Assembly (NCBI RefSeq): GCF_017104965.1
Contig: NZ_JAAGPR010000036.1
Span: 1 to 64,000, forward strand
Reading direction: 5' to 3'
Length of the DNA: 64,000 nucleotides
DNA from: Paraburkholderia sp. Ac-20340
GTDB lineage: Bacteria > Pseudomonadota > Gammaproteobacteria > Burkholderiales > Burkholderiaceae
Part shown: positions 17,041 to 25,756 of the stretch, piece by piece
How positions within the stretch are numbered: position 1 is the stretch's first letter
Layout of the letters: each line of letters begins with the position of its first letter
The notes under the pieces: generated by a model
Seen by the model: only the letters and a program-made list of their open reading frames with translations
What the model was told of the DNA's origin: nothing
Databases searched by the model: none
Translations under genes and position numbers: made by a program

Positions 17041-18708
17041 TCAGACCTCGGCGGTTTCTTCGCGCGCGTGCGCGGCCGGACGTTGCGCGATGCGCCTGGC
17101 CGGTGCGCTGCGCGTAGTCGCCTGTGCGCCGGACTGCGTACCCGATTGTGTACCCGCGACCGTGAAGAGGCGCACGGCCTCGTCGAGCACATCGGCCTGA
17201 TCGGCCAGACGCTGCGCCGTGGCGGCGGCCTGTTCGACCAGCGCCGCATTCTGTTGCGTGGCGCTGTCCAGATGCGCGACGGCCTGATTGACCTGTCGAA
17301 TGCCCTCGGCCTGCTCGCCGCTCGCATTGGCGACTTCGACGATGATCGACGAAACCCGGCTCACCGCTTCGTCGATGGCGCGCATCTGCGCCGTCGTGTG
17401 GCCGACCAGTTCGGTGCCCTGGGCGATCTCGTGCACGCTCGCATCGACGACCTGTTTGATTTCCTTCGCCGATGCCGCGCAGCGTTGCGCCAGCATGCGC
17501 ACCTCGCCCGCGACCACGGCGAACGAGCGGCCCGCCTCGCCCGCGCGGGCGGCTTCGACGGCCGCGTTGAGCGCGAGAATATTGGTCTGGAACGCGATGC
17601 CGTCGATCACGCCGGTGATATCGGCGATGCGCTTCGAGGCGTCGGTGATGCCCGCCATCGTGCGCTCCATGCGGCCCGCGAGCGAGCCGCCCTGAGCGGC
17701 CGCGTCCTGCGCCTCGCGGGCGAGATCGAGCGCGCGCGTGCTGGCTTCGGCGTTGGCCTGCACCGTGGTCGTGAGCTGATCCATGGTGGCGGCCGTTTCT
17801 TCGAGCGACGCGGCCTGCAATTCCGTGCGGCGCGAGAGATCGAGATTGCCGGTGGAGATTTCGTGCGCGGCATCGAGCATGCCGTCGATCTGCGCGCGCA
17901 CGTCGTAGACGATCGCGGTGAGATTGGCCTGCAGTTGATTGAGCGCCTGCAGCACATCGCCGAGATCGTCTTTCGAGGCGATCGCGAGCGTTGCGGTGAG
18001 GTCGCCCGCGGCCATGCGCGTGGACGCCATCGACATCTGTTCGAGCGGCGCGCCCAGATGGCGCGTGGACAGGCGCCAGCCCACCAGACTGCATACGGCT
18101 GCGGCGCCGAACGCGCACCAGAACGGCGTGGGCGGCAGACCCTGCCAGGCGCCGAAGCCGGCCGCCGCGAGCGCGGCCGGCACGAGCCCATAGCCGATAC
18201 CGATACGCGTGGCGATGGGCAGGCGCATGAGCGACTTCGCCGCACCGATGATGCCGGTACGCGTGAGGTCGCCCTGATGCAGACGCATGCCGCGCAGACG
18301 GCCTTCGCGCATCTGCGCGTAAAGCTGTTCGGCGTCGCGCACTTCCTCGCGGCCCGGCTTCACGCGCACGCTCAGATAGCCGACCACCGTGCCCTGCTCG
18401 GACACGGGCGTGACGTTCGCGCGAACCCAGTAGTGATCGCCGGACTTGCGGCGATTCTTCACGAGCGCGGTCCACGGACGGCCGCTGCTGATGGTCTCCC
18501 ACATGTCGGCGAAGGCTTCGGCCGGCATGTCGGGATGGCGGATGACGTTATGCGCCTTGCCGATCAGTTCTTCCTTCGTGAAACCGGAAACGGCGACGAA
18601 CGCGGGATTGCAATACTGAATACGGCCCTTGAGATCGGTGGCCGAAACGAGCATCTGCGAAGCAGGATAGTCGAACTCCTGCTGCGTGACGGGTTGGTTG
18701 TTGCGCAT
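17041..18708 (-). CDS. PAS-domain methyl-accepting chemotaxis protein (Aer-like)
   Basis: This 555-residue chemoreceptor has no periplasmic sensor. A cytoplasmic PAS domain occupies about 15-118 (YCNPAFVAVSGFTKEELIG, NVIRHPDMP, KNRRKSGDHYWVRANVTPV), as in Aer redox/energy sensors. Two membrane helices follow at about 167-187 and 195-213, then a HAMP region and the MCP signalling domain with the tip QTNILALNAAVEAARAGE. The C-terminus is Ala/Arg-rich and shows no NWETF-type methylation-enzyme tether. ATG 18708 follows AAGGAAT. It is a stand-alone gene and likely reports electron transport or oxygen state to the chemotaxis kinase encoded elsewhere. Confidence 0.9.
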   Translation of the reverse strand: MRNNQPVTQQEFDYPASQMLVSATDLKGRIQYCNPAFVAVSGFTKEELIGKAHNVIRHPDMPAEAFADMWETISSGRPWTALVKNRRKSGDHYWVRANVTPVSEQGTVVGYLSVRVKPGREEVRDAEQLYAQMREGRLRGMRLHQGDLTRTGIIGAAKSLMRLPIATRIGIGYGLVPAALAAAGFGAWQGLPPTPFWCAFGAAAVCSLVGWRLSTRHLGAPLEQMSMASTRMAAGDLTATLAIASKDDLGDVLQALNQLQANLTAIVYDVRAQIDGMLDAAHEISTGNLDLSRRTELQAASLEETAATMDQLTTTVQANAEASTRALDLAREAQDAAAQGGSLAGRMERTMAGITDASKRIADITGVIDGIAFQTNILALNAAVEAARAGEAGRSFAVVAGEVRMLAQRCAASAKEIKQVVDASVHEIAQGTELVGHTTAQMRAIDEAVSRVSSIIVEVANASGEQAEGIRQVNQAVAHLDSATQQNAALVEQAAATAQRLADQADVLDEAVRLFTVAGTQSGTQSGAQATTRSAPARRIAQRPAAHAREETAEV

Positions 18709-18980
18709 GGGATTCCTTGCAGATCGGCCGGTCACGGCCCGACAACATGTCGGGATTAACGGCAAATTCCCCTTGTTCTTTAGGGTCTTTGTTCGTTTTC
18801 GATGGCTGATTCATGGCGCATCAAGTAACGGGCGATGGCGGAATTGCTTGCGCGATCAAGGACTTTGCGCGGATGTCCGAAGGATATGCACAGGCTTGCT
18901 CACGATTTCTGTGGATAAGGTTGGTGAGGCGCTGCAGTGCCTGCGGCGGGTGATGTGCGCGTTAACTATTTTCGTTCAAT
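18709..18980. other. intergenic region before the insertion element
   Basis: No gene is seen between the chemoreceptor start and the left inverted repeat of the IS256-type element. Confidence 0.5.
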
Positions 18981-18982
18981 GG

Positions 18983-19705
18983 GGACCTGTCCGGCATTTT
19001 GTGGGCGAGGCATATCATGAGAGGTAAAGATCATGGATATGCCAATGAAGAAGAAACGCACGGTAGCCTCTCAGGCGGCGGCCCGCGGGCCGCTGCCTGA
19101 ATTGCCCGCAGAACTGCTGGACCAACTGGTCAAGGGGCCGATGACGCCGGCCGAGGTGCAGGACCTGATGCTGGCGTTCAACAAGGCGCTTATTGAGCGT
19201 GCAATGGGTGCCGAGATGAACCTGCATCTGGGCTATCAGCAGGGCCAGGCCAAGCCACCTTGGCATGCCAACGAACGCAATAGCGCCAACGGCAAGACGG
19301 TGATTACCGATCGGGGGCCGGTACGTGTCGAGATACCCCGCGACCGCGACGGCAGCGTCGAACCGATCCTGATTCCCAAACACGATCGCCGCTTCACCGG
19401 CTTCGACGAGCGCATCATCGCAATGTACGCGCATTCGACGGGTTGTGTACACAACGAACGCCATCGAAAGCCTGAACATGCAGTTGCGTAAGATCATCAA
19501 GACCCGTGGCCACTTCCCGAATGACGAAGCTGCGATCAAGCTGCTGTGGCTCGCGCTATGCAACGTGCTGGCTAAATCCGTTCGAGCTGCCTTCGACTGT
19601 GAGGCAGCCATGAACCAGTTTGCTATCCTGTTCGGCGACCGATTTACTCAGGCACGTGGGTAACGATTTGTTCAACCGCCTCGCCCACAAAAATGCGGAC
19701 AGGTT
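18983..19705 (+). mobile_element. internally deleted IS256-family element
   Basis: Terminal inverted repeats of about 28 bp bound the element: left CCTGTCCG-n2-ATTTTGTGGGCGAGGC near 18985-19011 and its complement at 19678-19702. Inside are the first about 135 and last about 65 residues of an IS256-type transposase joined directly, so the catalytic centre is missing. At roughly 0.72 kb it is about half the normal IS256 size and cannot move by itself. I could not identify a target-site duplication. It marks the left edge of the accessory island. Confidence 0.8.
19033..19663 (+). pseudogene. IS256-family transposase, internal deletion
   Basis: The 5' part encodes the family N-terminus (LPAELLDQLVKGPMTPAEVQDLMLAFNKALIERAMGAE in two segments, then the NERNSANGKTV region with PRDRDGSVEPILIPKH). 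Near 19438-19444 the frame jumps to the C-terminal part VVYTTNAIESLN ... RGHFPNDEAAIKLLWLAL. The DDE catalytic region between them is lost, and the junction shifts frame, so the 5' frame ends at 19491 and the 3' part is read from 19445 in another frame. Confidence 0.85.
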
Positions 19706-19886
19706 CGGTACGTTTCACGATCCGCTGTCGCCTGCATTCTTCACGCCGCGCTTTCCATCCCAGCCGTTGCTGGGGCGTGCGCTCGTCATTGGCCCACCTG
19801 GCCCAACGGGAGAGGAGACACCTGCTTCGCTTACGGTGGCGCAGGTGCTCGACGGCATCGAGTGGGAGCGCGAGGAAAAATCATAG
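19706..19886 (+). pseudogene. possible 3' remnant of a gene interrupted by the IS element
   Basis: Directly after the right inverted repeat a frame continues for about 60 codons to TAG, ending LGRALVIGPPGPTGEETPA ... VLDGIEWEREE. It reads like the tail of a real protein whose start was removed by the element, but I cannot assign a family. Codon bias is weaker than in the core genes. Confidence 0.3.
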
Positions 19887-20399
19887 GGTGTGATTTTCCG
19901 CCCCATTACTTTGTTAATACTGCGCAATGCAGCGTTTTTACGCGTGCCCCTATCATCAACCGTCGAAACGCAAATCGACATCGTGCGGGACTCGTCCTGC
20001 GCACCCTTCTCCTTGGCGACCTGCGGGTCGTCCTTTTTTATTTCTGATGTTTCTCCGCGACGCGCTCCGACGCGCGTCGCATCAGGATCGTATCGATCCT
20101 CACCTACTGCCGGAGCGTCATGGCTCCCGCGCATTGGTTTGTTCGCGGCCCCTCTCAAAGCGACTTTTGCGTCGCCTTTTCGCCTCCCGATTCTCTGATT
20201 AGCGTTGCAGCAACACAAGATCTTTCCGGTGGCGAGTCTGATTGTGCTGTCAGTCTGCTGCGGCATTGACGCTACGCAAGTCCGTCGCGGGCAGTTCGGT
20301 CCAATATCTCGATCGATATTCTTGATCATATCGATAAGCAATCCAGATTAGTTGAAGAATGCCAAGTGCCGACCATTTTGCGAGTAGGAGATCTGAGGC
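19887..20399. other. 513-bp AT-richer region upstream of vgrG
   Basis: No gene is supported. Frames on either strand lack ribosome sites and have irregular composition. The last 150 bases are clearly AT-richer (GATCGATATTCTTGATC and similar) and probably hold the promoter of the VgrG operon. A GGTGAGGATCGAT string near 20093-20105 on the minus strand only partly resembles the 20-nt repeat. Confidence 0.5.
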
Positions 20400-22439
20400 A
20401 TGCCCAGTCAGAGTGATGTGCGTTTTACTTTCAAACCGGCGGGTGGCGCCGTGTTCGATGTTGTTACTTTTCAATTGACCGAGGGCATCAACTCCCCCTT
20501 CACGCTGGTTGTTGAGCTGGCGAGCACCGACCCCGCCGTCGATTTCAGCAAGGTTCTCGATCAGCCAGCCACTTTCGCAATCTGGCGAAGCGAAAAAGCA
20601 GTGCGTTATGTGAACGGACTCGTCAGCCGCTTCGAACAGGGCAAGACGGGTTTCCGGCGCACGTACTACCGCGTCGTCGTGGAGCCTCAGATAGCACGGG
20701 CGAACTTGCGTTCAGACTGGCGAGTCTTCCAGCAGATGAGCGCGCCGCAGATCCTGCAAACCGTACTGGAGCGCTCGGGCATCAACGATGCCGTGCAAGA
20801 CCTGACCAAAGAGCACACGGTGCGTGAGTACTGCGTTCAGCCCGGCGAAACTGACGCGCAATTTTTTCACAGACTCAGTGCAGAGGAAGGACTGTTCTAT
20901 ACGCATTCCTTCGATGCTACGAGCCACTGCCTCAGACAGGGAGACCGGCTCTACATCCACGGCACCATCGAAGGTGGTCCGGTGGTGTACAACGCCACGC
21001 CAGGCGGTGATCAGGCCGAACCGTGTATCAGGAATTTCAGCTACGCCGAACAGGTACGCACCGCGCGACAGATACAACGCGATTACACATTCAAGCACCC
21101 ACAGTACGCTCAGGAGCAAAGCAGCACCGGGGTGAATCTTTCTCACCAGAACGATGGGTATGAGCGCTTTGACTACCCCGGCCGGTACAAGCGAGATGAG
21201 GCTGGACGGCCCTTTACGGAGACCCGCCTGCTCGCGCTACGTAACGAAGCCCAGGTTGCCGAAATCGAGGGCGACGATGCCCGCCTGCAACCAGGCCTCG
21301 CGTTCGATCTGGAAGGCCACGCCCGTGAGGACTGGAATACCGGCTGGCGGGTGGTGAGCATGGTGCACACCGGCACGCAGACCGTGAGCCAGGCAGAAGA
21401 ATCCGCCGACGCCAACACAGGCACGCAGTACAGCTATACGGCGAAGATCATCCCTGACCACATCGAGTGGAAGCCGGAACTCCTGACCAAGCCCCGTATC
21501 GACGGTCCTTTGATCGCTACTGTTACCGGTCCCGAAGGCGAAGAAATTTACTGCGACGAATTCGGTCGCGTCAAAGTCCAATTCCCGTGGGACCGCTACG
21601 GCAACAGTGACGCGAACAGCTCCTGCTGGATACGTGTGGCGCAGAACTGGGCCGGTGCAACGTGGGGGCACATGGCGATACCGCGCATCGGGCAGGAGGT
21701 CATCGTGGCCTTCCTCGATGGCGATTGCGATCAACCGATCATTATCGGCAGGACGTACCACGCGACCAACTTGCCGCCCTATGAGCTGCCGCGTCACAAG
21801 ACGCGCATGACGATCAAGAGCCAGACGCACAAGGGAGAAGGTTACAACGAATTGCGTTTCGAGGACGAAAAGGATCAGGAAGAAATCTACGTTCATGCGC
21901 AGAAAGATCAAAACATCCACGTCAATCACGATGAGACGCACAGCATCGGTAACGACCAGCGTGTCGGTGTAGGACGCGACCGTCAGACCGATATCGGACA
22001 GGACGAGATTCATTCCACAGCGCGCGACCGTAAGGATCATGTGGGGCAGGACGTTTTCACCACGATCAACCGCAACGAAGTGCGCAAGGTTGGCAACACC
22101 TTGCAGGAGGATATTGCCGCCAGCCATCACGTCACCATAGGCGAGAACGCCGCCCTGATCATCGAGGGTACGCTGTCCACCGAGGCCAAAACCGCACTGC
22201 GCACGCTGACGCGCGACGGGTTGTTACAGGGCGTCGACAGGTTCGTTATCCGTGGTCCGAACGGCTCGATCACGCTTGACAGCGGTGGCATTACTCTCAA
22301 AAGCCCAACTGTAACGATTGATGGCCATCTGGTTGTCAACACGCCTGCTACCGACCAGGTCCAGGCCATCGAGTCTGCGATCCGGCAGGGGCTGCCGGTG
22401 ATCGAGGAATGCCCGCTCGCTGGAAAGAGCAGCGTATGA
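20400..22439 (+). CDS. vgrG: type VI secretion system tip protein VgrG
   Basis: This 679-residue spike protein forms the trimeric puncturing tip that carries effectors. The N-terminal gp27/gp44-like part spans about 1-390 (SPFTLVVELAS, EGLFYTHSF). The gp5/OB region with the GEEIYCDEFGRVKVQFPWDR core is near 375-400, followed by DGDCDQPIIIGRTYHA. A beta-helical needle built on repeated GNDQRVGVGRDRQTDIGQ-like units follows, ending in a DUF2345-type segment and a short unique tail. ATG 20400 has a TAGGAG site. It is the first gene of a tightly overlapping cargo operon. No sheath, baseplate or ClpV genes are present, so this is an orphan VgrG island. Confidence 0.95.
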   Translation: MPSQSDVRFTFKPAGGAVFDVVTFQLTEGINSPFTLVVELASTDPAVDFSKVLDQPATFAIWRSEKAVRYVNGLVSRFEQGKTGFRRTYYRVVVEPQIARANLRSDWRVFQQMSAPQILQTVLERSGINDAVQDLTKEHTVREYCVQPGETDAQFFHRLSAEEGLFYTHSFDATSHCLRQGDRLYIHGTIEGGPVVYNATPGGDQAEPCIRNFSYAEQVRTARQIQRDYTFKHPQYAQEQSSTGVNLSHQNDGYERFDYPGRYKRDEAGRPFTETRLLALRNEAQVAEIEGDDARLQPGLAFDLEGHAREDWNTGWRVVSMVHTGTQTVSQAEESADANTGTQYSYTAKIIPDHIEWKPELLTKPRIDGPLIATVTGPEGEEIYCDEFGRVKVQFPWDRYGNSDANSSCWIRVAQNWAGATWGHMAIPRIGQEVIVAFLDGDCDQPIIIGRTYHATNLPPYELPRHKTRMTIKSQTHKGEGYNELRFEDEKDQEEIYVHAQKDQNIHVNHDETHSIGNDQRVGVGRDRQTDIGQDEIHSTARDRKDHVGQDVFTTINRNEVRKVGNTLQEDIAASHHVTIGENAALIIEGTLSTEAKTALRTLTRDGLLQGVDRFVIRGPNGSITLDSGGITLKSPTVTIDGHLVVNTPATDQVQAIESAIRQGLPVIEECPLAGKSSV

Positions 22440-23005
22440 GCCTGCACCGGCACATACAGGAGGCAGGGATGCCCCTGCCGCGCGGCCAGGAGCTGTTCCT
22501 TCTGATGGAAGCCGCGACACAACAGGAATTGCTGGCCCGCATGGCCTTCCACGACGTGGCGCACCGTTGCCTGTGGCGGGCAGGCGACCTTCACGGCATG
22601 GAGACGCGTGCGCCATGGCTTGCCCAGGTCGAATCAGGTTCGCGCTTCGATGAATGGGCAGGAGGCGCACGAGAATCGCTGGCTTTCACGCTGATTCCGG
22701 CCAGCCTATCGTTCGACGGGCTGTGGCGCCATTTGCGCCGCTTCGCGAAGTTTGAAGCCGACGGGCGGCGGTATTTCCTTCGTCTGGGCGATCCAGGCTC
22801 TCTTCGCATGTACACCGCCTCCCTTGCCGCGCAGCCGGACGCCGTGACGCGCTTCTTCGCACGCGGCGACATCCAGCAGTACTACTTCCACGATCCATGC
22901 GCAGGCCTCGCGCGACTGGTGCGTCCTGTCTTTGAAAGCGGCGTGGACGCCGATGAACGCGATGGCTGTCTGGTGTGGCGAGACGTGCCACGGGAGGCAG
23001 CGTAA
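22436..23005 (+). CDS. DUF4123 type VI effector adaptor/chaperone
   Basis: This 189-residue protein resembles the DUF4123 (Tap-1/TEC) adaptors, which load a specific effector onto the cognate VgrG tip. The segment WRHLRRFAKFEADGRRYFLRLGDPGSLRMY with a later YYFHDP matches the family pattern. Its ATG overlaps the vgrG stop (ATGA), which fixes the start and implies coupled translation. It should bind the effector encoded two genes downstream. Confidence 0.8.
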   Translation: MSLHRHIQEAGMPLPRGQELFLLMEAATQQELLARMAFHDVAHRCLWRAGDLHGMETRAPWLAQVESGSRFDEWAGGARESLAFTLIPASLSFDGLWRHLRRFAKFEADGRRYFLRLGDPGSLRMYTASLAAQPDAVTRFFARGDIQQYYFHDPCAGLARLVRPVFESGVDADERDGCLVWRDVPREAA

Positions 23006-23835
23006 TGGTCCTGCCAGCACTCGATCTACGTGGCATGGGCGAGGTTGCGCGCAGGGACGCAAACCGCCAGCTCGTGCGCTATCTGCGCGACAGGATGGCG
23101 CTCTCGCTGCGCCGCCTGCCTGGTGACGCGCAGTACCTCGATGAACTCGTCACGCAGGCGGGCGAGGCGGCCGTGTCCCTGGGCTACGGCGAAGGCCAGG
23201 CTTACAGCTTCTACATCGTCACCAGCTTTCTGCTCGGCCTGGGCTGGCAGAACGACCCGACCTGCGGGGACATCGAGCCGATCCTCGCCAGTGCGGGCAT
23301 GGATCAGGACAGCCGTCTGACTATGGCCCTGCAGACTGCGATCCGTGAGCGCCAGCAGCGCGAATCGGCGCTCGCATCCATGCACGCCATTGTGCTTGAG
23401 GCGTTGCCAGCTACGCCCGACAAAGTTTCGTCGCGCGAGATGTGGCTGACATGGGACGCGGTTACGAAGCAGCGCGGACTGTCTGTCGAGATGGCACTGG
23501 CCTGCTACGAGACCTACGAGTGCGATGCTCGTCAGCGCATGGGGCTGCTCCCTGTTGAGCGCACGCCACTGAATGCGTATCAACGGCTGGGCTACCAACA
23601 CATGGGCATTCCGTTGCCCACGGTGGTTGATGACCTTCGGGACATGAACGAAGAGCACATCGCCCGGTTGAGCATGCATGTGTTTCTCGCGCTGGCTTTT
23701 GGGCGGCATTACCTCGTCAATCCCTTGCTTCACGGCCTGCATCTGGCTGTGGATGAAGCAGCGACCCTGCGCGAGCGCTGGCAACGCTGGCGCGATTTCC
23801 TTCACAACCATCATAAGTTACTCAAGGAGGCGTGA
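23005..23835 (+). CDS. type VI-associated protein of unknown function
   Basis: This 276-residue soluble protein begins by a TAATG overlap with the DUF4123 gene and ends 2 nt before the effector ATG. It is largely helical, with no signal peptide or membrane segment. Charged ends (RDANRQLVRYLRDRMALSLRR; ERWQRWRDFLHNHHKLLKEA) flank a hydrophobic middle (SFYIVTSFLLGLGWQ). Its fixed place between adaptor and toxin suggests an accessory loading or chaperone function, but I do not recognise the family. Confidence 0.75.
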   Translation: MVLPALDLRGMGEVARRDANRQLVRYLRDRMALSLRRLPGDAQYLDELVTQAGEAAVSLGYGEGQAYSFYIVTSFLLGLGWQNDPTCGDIEPILASAGMDQDSRLTMALQTAIRERQQRESALASMHAIVLEALPATPDKVSSREMWLTWDAVTKQRGLSVEMALACYETYECDARQRMGLLPVERTPLNAYQRLGYQHMGIPLPTVVDDLRDMNEEHIARLSMHVFLALAFGRHYLVNPLLHGLHLAVDEAATLRERWQRWRDFLHNHHKLLKEA

Positions 23836-23837
23836 AG

Positions 23838-25745
23838 ATGGCAGAGGCCGTTGAAAACAGCTACGAAAAGCTGATGCAGGACGCGATGGACGGCACACTG
23901 CCTGTGCCAAAAGACATCTGCAAGACATGCACAGCATTCGGCGTCCCGTTCTCGGTCAATGGCGATAGCGGCCCGCGCCAGGGCGATCAGGTGCTGGGCA
24001 TTCCTTCGTTGCCCGAGTCGGCCACCGATGACTGGCTACTGAACAACCGCTGGATCAGGGACAAGGCGCAGAATTTTCGCGACACCTTCCTGTTGCGTGT
24101 CATCAAGCAACTCGCCGCGGACCATGGGGAAGCGTATCTGGCGGAGTTATATGCATTTCTTGCCAAGCAGGGCTACGAGTTCGCCTGCATAGACGATGCA
24201 ATGGTGGATGACAACTTCGTGACGCCCCTGTTTGTGGGTGAGGCGCTCGGCGGACGTTCGACTTCGCCGGGCACATTCCAGACCACGGGCGATAACTTCA
24301 CGTTCCTGAACGACTGCATCTACTTCTGGACGTTCACCTCGGCCCGCTGGACGAAAGACGAGCCGAATCCGTCACGGGATGAATACCGCTCGCCTTTCGG
24401 CAATTTCGATTGGACGGTATCGGGTCTATATGACGTCAAGCAGGCCGCAGCTAAACTCGATCAGCACTATCAGCAGGCGAAAAAGAACCTGCGAATATGG
24501 GAGGCCATCAAGGGCGCCTTCGAGGTTGCTACCGCTGTGCTTGCCTTCGTGCCCATCGTCGGAGAGGTTGAGATGGGGGCCATCGTGGCTTACAAAGCGG
24601 TGCGCTACACGGTGGCGGCAGTGGATGCTGCGCTGGCGGTGAATGCCATGATTGATGGCTCCAGCCGGGTTATCACCGGCGAAGGGCTGGATGTTGGGGA
24701 GAAGCTCTTCGAGCGCATCGGAGCGCTTGCGGACCCGAAGGACGGGGCAGAGCGGGGGCGGCAGGTGTTCATGGTGATCAACCTGGCCATGCTTACACCT
24801 GCAGCATTCGGCGGTGCCCGCTGGGCGTTGCGAAGTTTCCGTCGCGACGGCGTGGCTACTGCGCGCCTGGATACGAAGGCGCTCACCGAGGCCGAACGCG
24901 CGAAACTCCAGGGCAAGCAGACGGCGGAAGTCAGCGCCATCGAGTTGCGGCTGGAAAAGCGTTTGACCGGCAATGCGGAGGAAGGCAAGGTCACCGTAAG
25001 CGATTTGCCCTCGGTGGACAGCAATCAGAGCCTCGTCAGCGTCGTCACACAGTCTGGTCGGGCAAACGTCGCCGTTATGTCTCGCACACTGCGCGACCGT
25101 CTGGCCTTGATGATCACGCAGCATGTCGGTAGCGTAAAAGTCATTGGTCGCATGTGCAAGGTAGTGGGCGACGCGGGCGAGGAAGCGTTGGCTGCGGCCA
25201 TGGTCGAGCGATGGGGTTTCAAATCCGACAATATTCTTGGGTACAGCAATAACCCCGCGATTGCTCATCGCTTCGGACTGACCAACAAAAGTGGTCACGG
25301 ACTGGACATGCTGGTGTGGGTGCCGCCGCCTCCGACGCTTCCCGTGCGTGCCCCGACTACCGATACCATGAGACATAGTATGGATGGCCTAAATGGGGTG
25401 GTGGCTCCGCCGCAAGTGCTAACGTTTACAGAAAGGACGCTAGTAGTAATTGAGACGAAGGCGACGCTGGGAGGGTTAAAGACACCTTGGTTCAACCGAA
25501 CACAACAGTTCGGTGTGACGAAGGTCAAGAGCATCCTCAAGAAAATCGCGTCTAAACGAGGGCATTGGAAGTCTTCCAACATATTGGAAGTTGATCCCGA
25601 TGTGCAGAAGAAGATTGATGCGATTAACGGGGCAGTTCAAAGCAGCAACATACAGTACCTACATGCTCAGGTGTTTTTTGACCACCGTGGTCAACTCAAT
25701 TCGCTCGTCGGTGGCGGAACGGGCATTCAATTGAATCTCTGGTAA
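23838..25745 (+). CDS. putative type VI effector with C-terminal PD-(D/E)XK-like nuclease domain
   Basis: This 635-residue protein has no signal peptide. Residues 1-220 form a uniform N-terminal region with CKTCTAFGVPF near 33. At about 228-272 two hydrophobic helices (VATAVLAFVPIVGEVEMGAIV; AAVDAALAVNAMI) could cross or insert in a membrane. The C-terminal about 200 residues show the restriction-endonuclease layout: GDAGEEALAAAM helix with E448/E449, HGLDMLV with D490 and VVIETKATLGG with E539 and K541. This D...E-x-K arrangement predicts a DNase toxin. An AGGAGG site precedes ATG 23838. A divergent copy of the toxin tip lies downstream at 26851-27159. Codon bias weakens from about 25.3 kb on, as in imported toxin modules. 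Confidence 0.75.
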   Translation: MAEAVENSYEKLMQDAMDGTLPVPKDICKTCTAFGVPFSVNGDSGPRQGDQVLGIPSLPESATDDWLLNNRWIRDKAQNFRDTFLLRVIKQLAADHGEAYLAELYAFLAKQGYEFACIDDAMVDDNFVTPLFVGEALGGRSTSPGTFQTTGDNFTFLNDCIYFWTFTSARWTKDEPNPSRDEYRSPFGNFDWTVSGLYDVKQAAAKLDQHYQQAKKNLRIWEAIKGAFEVATAVLAFVPIVGEVEMGAIVAYKAVRYTVAAVDAALAVNAMIDGSSRVITGEGLDVGEKLFERIGALADPKDGAERGRQVFMVINLAMLTPAAFGGARWALRSFRRDGVATARLDTKALTEAERAKLQGKQTAEVSAIELRLEKRLTGNAEEGKVTVSDLPSVDSNQSLVSVVTQSGRANVAVMSRTLRDRLALMITQHVGSVKVIGRMCKVVGDAGEEALAAAMVERWGFKSDNILGYSNNPAIAHRFGLTNKSGHGLDMLVWVPPPPTLPVRAPTTDTMRHSMDGLNGVVAPPQVLTFTERTLVVIETKATLGGLKTPWFNRTQQFGVTKVKSILKKIASKRGHWKSSNILEVDPDVQKKIDAINGAVQSSNIQYLHAQVFFDHRGQLNSLVGGGTGIQLNLW

Positions 25746-25756
25746 GCGAACACATC

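Noticed and set aside
20090-20106. Partial match to the 20-nt repeat (GGTGAGGATCGAT on minus strand)
   Set aside because: The CGGGA block is missing, so it was not counted as a copy.
19715-20341. Minus-strand frame of about 208 codons upstream of vgrG
   Set aside because: No ribosome site or recognisable domain and poor codon bias; likely chance in non-coding DNA.
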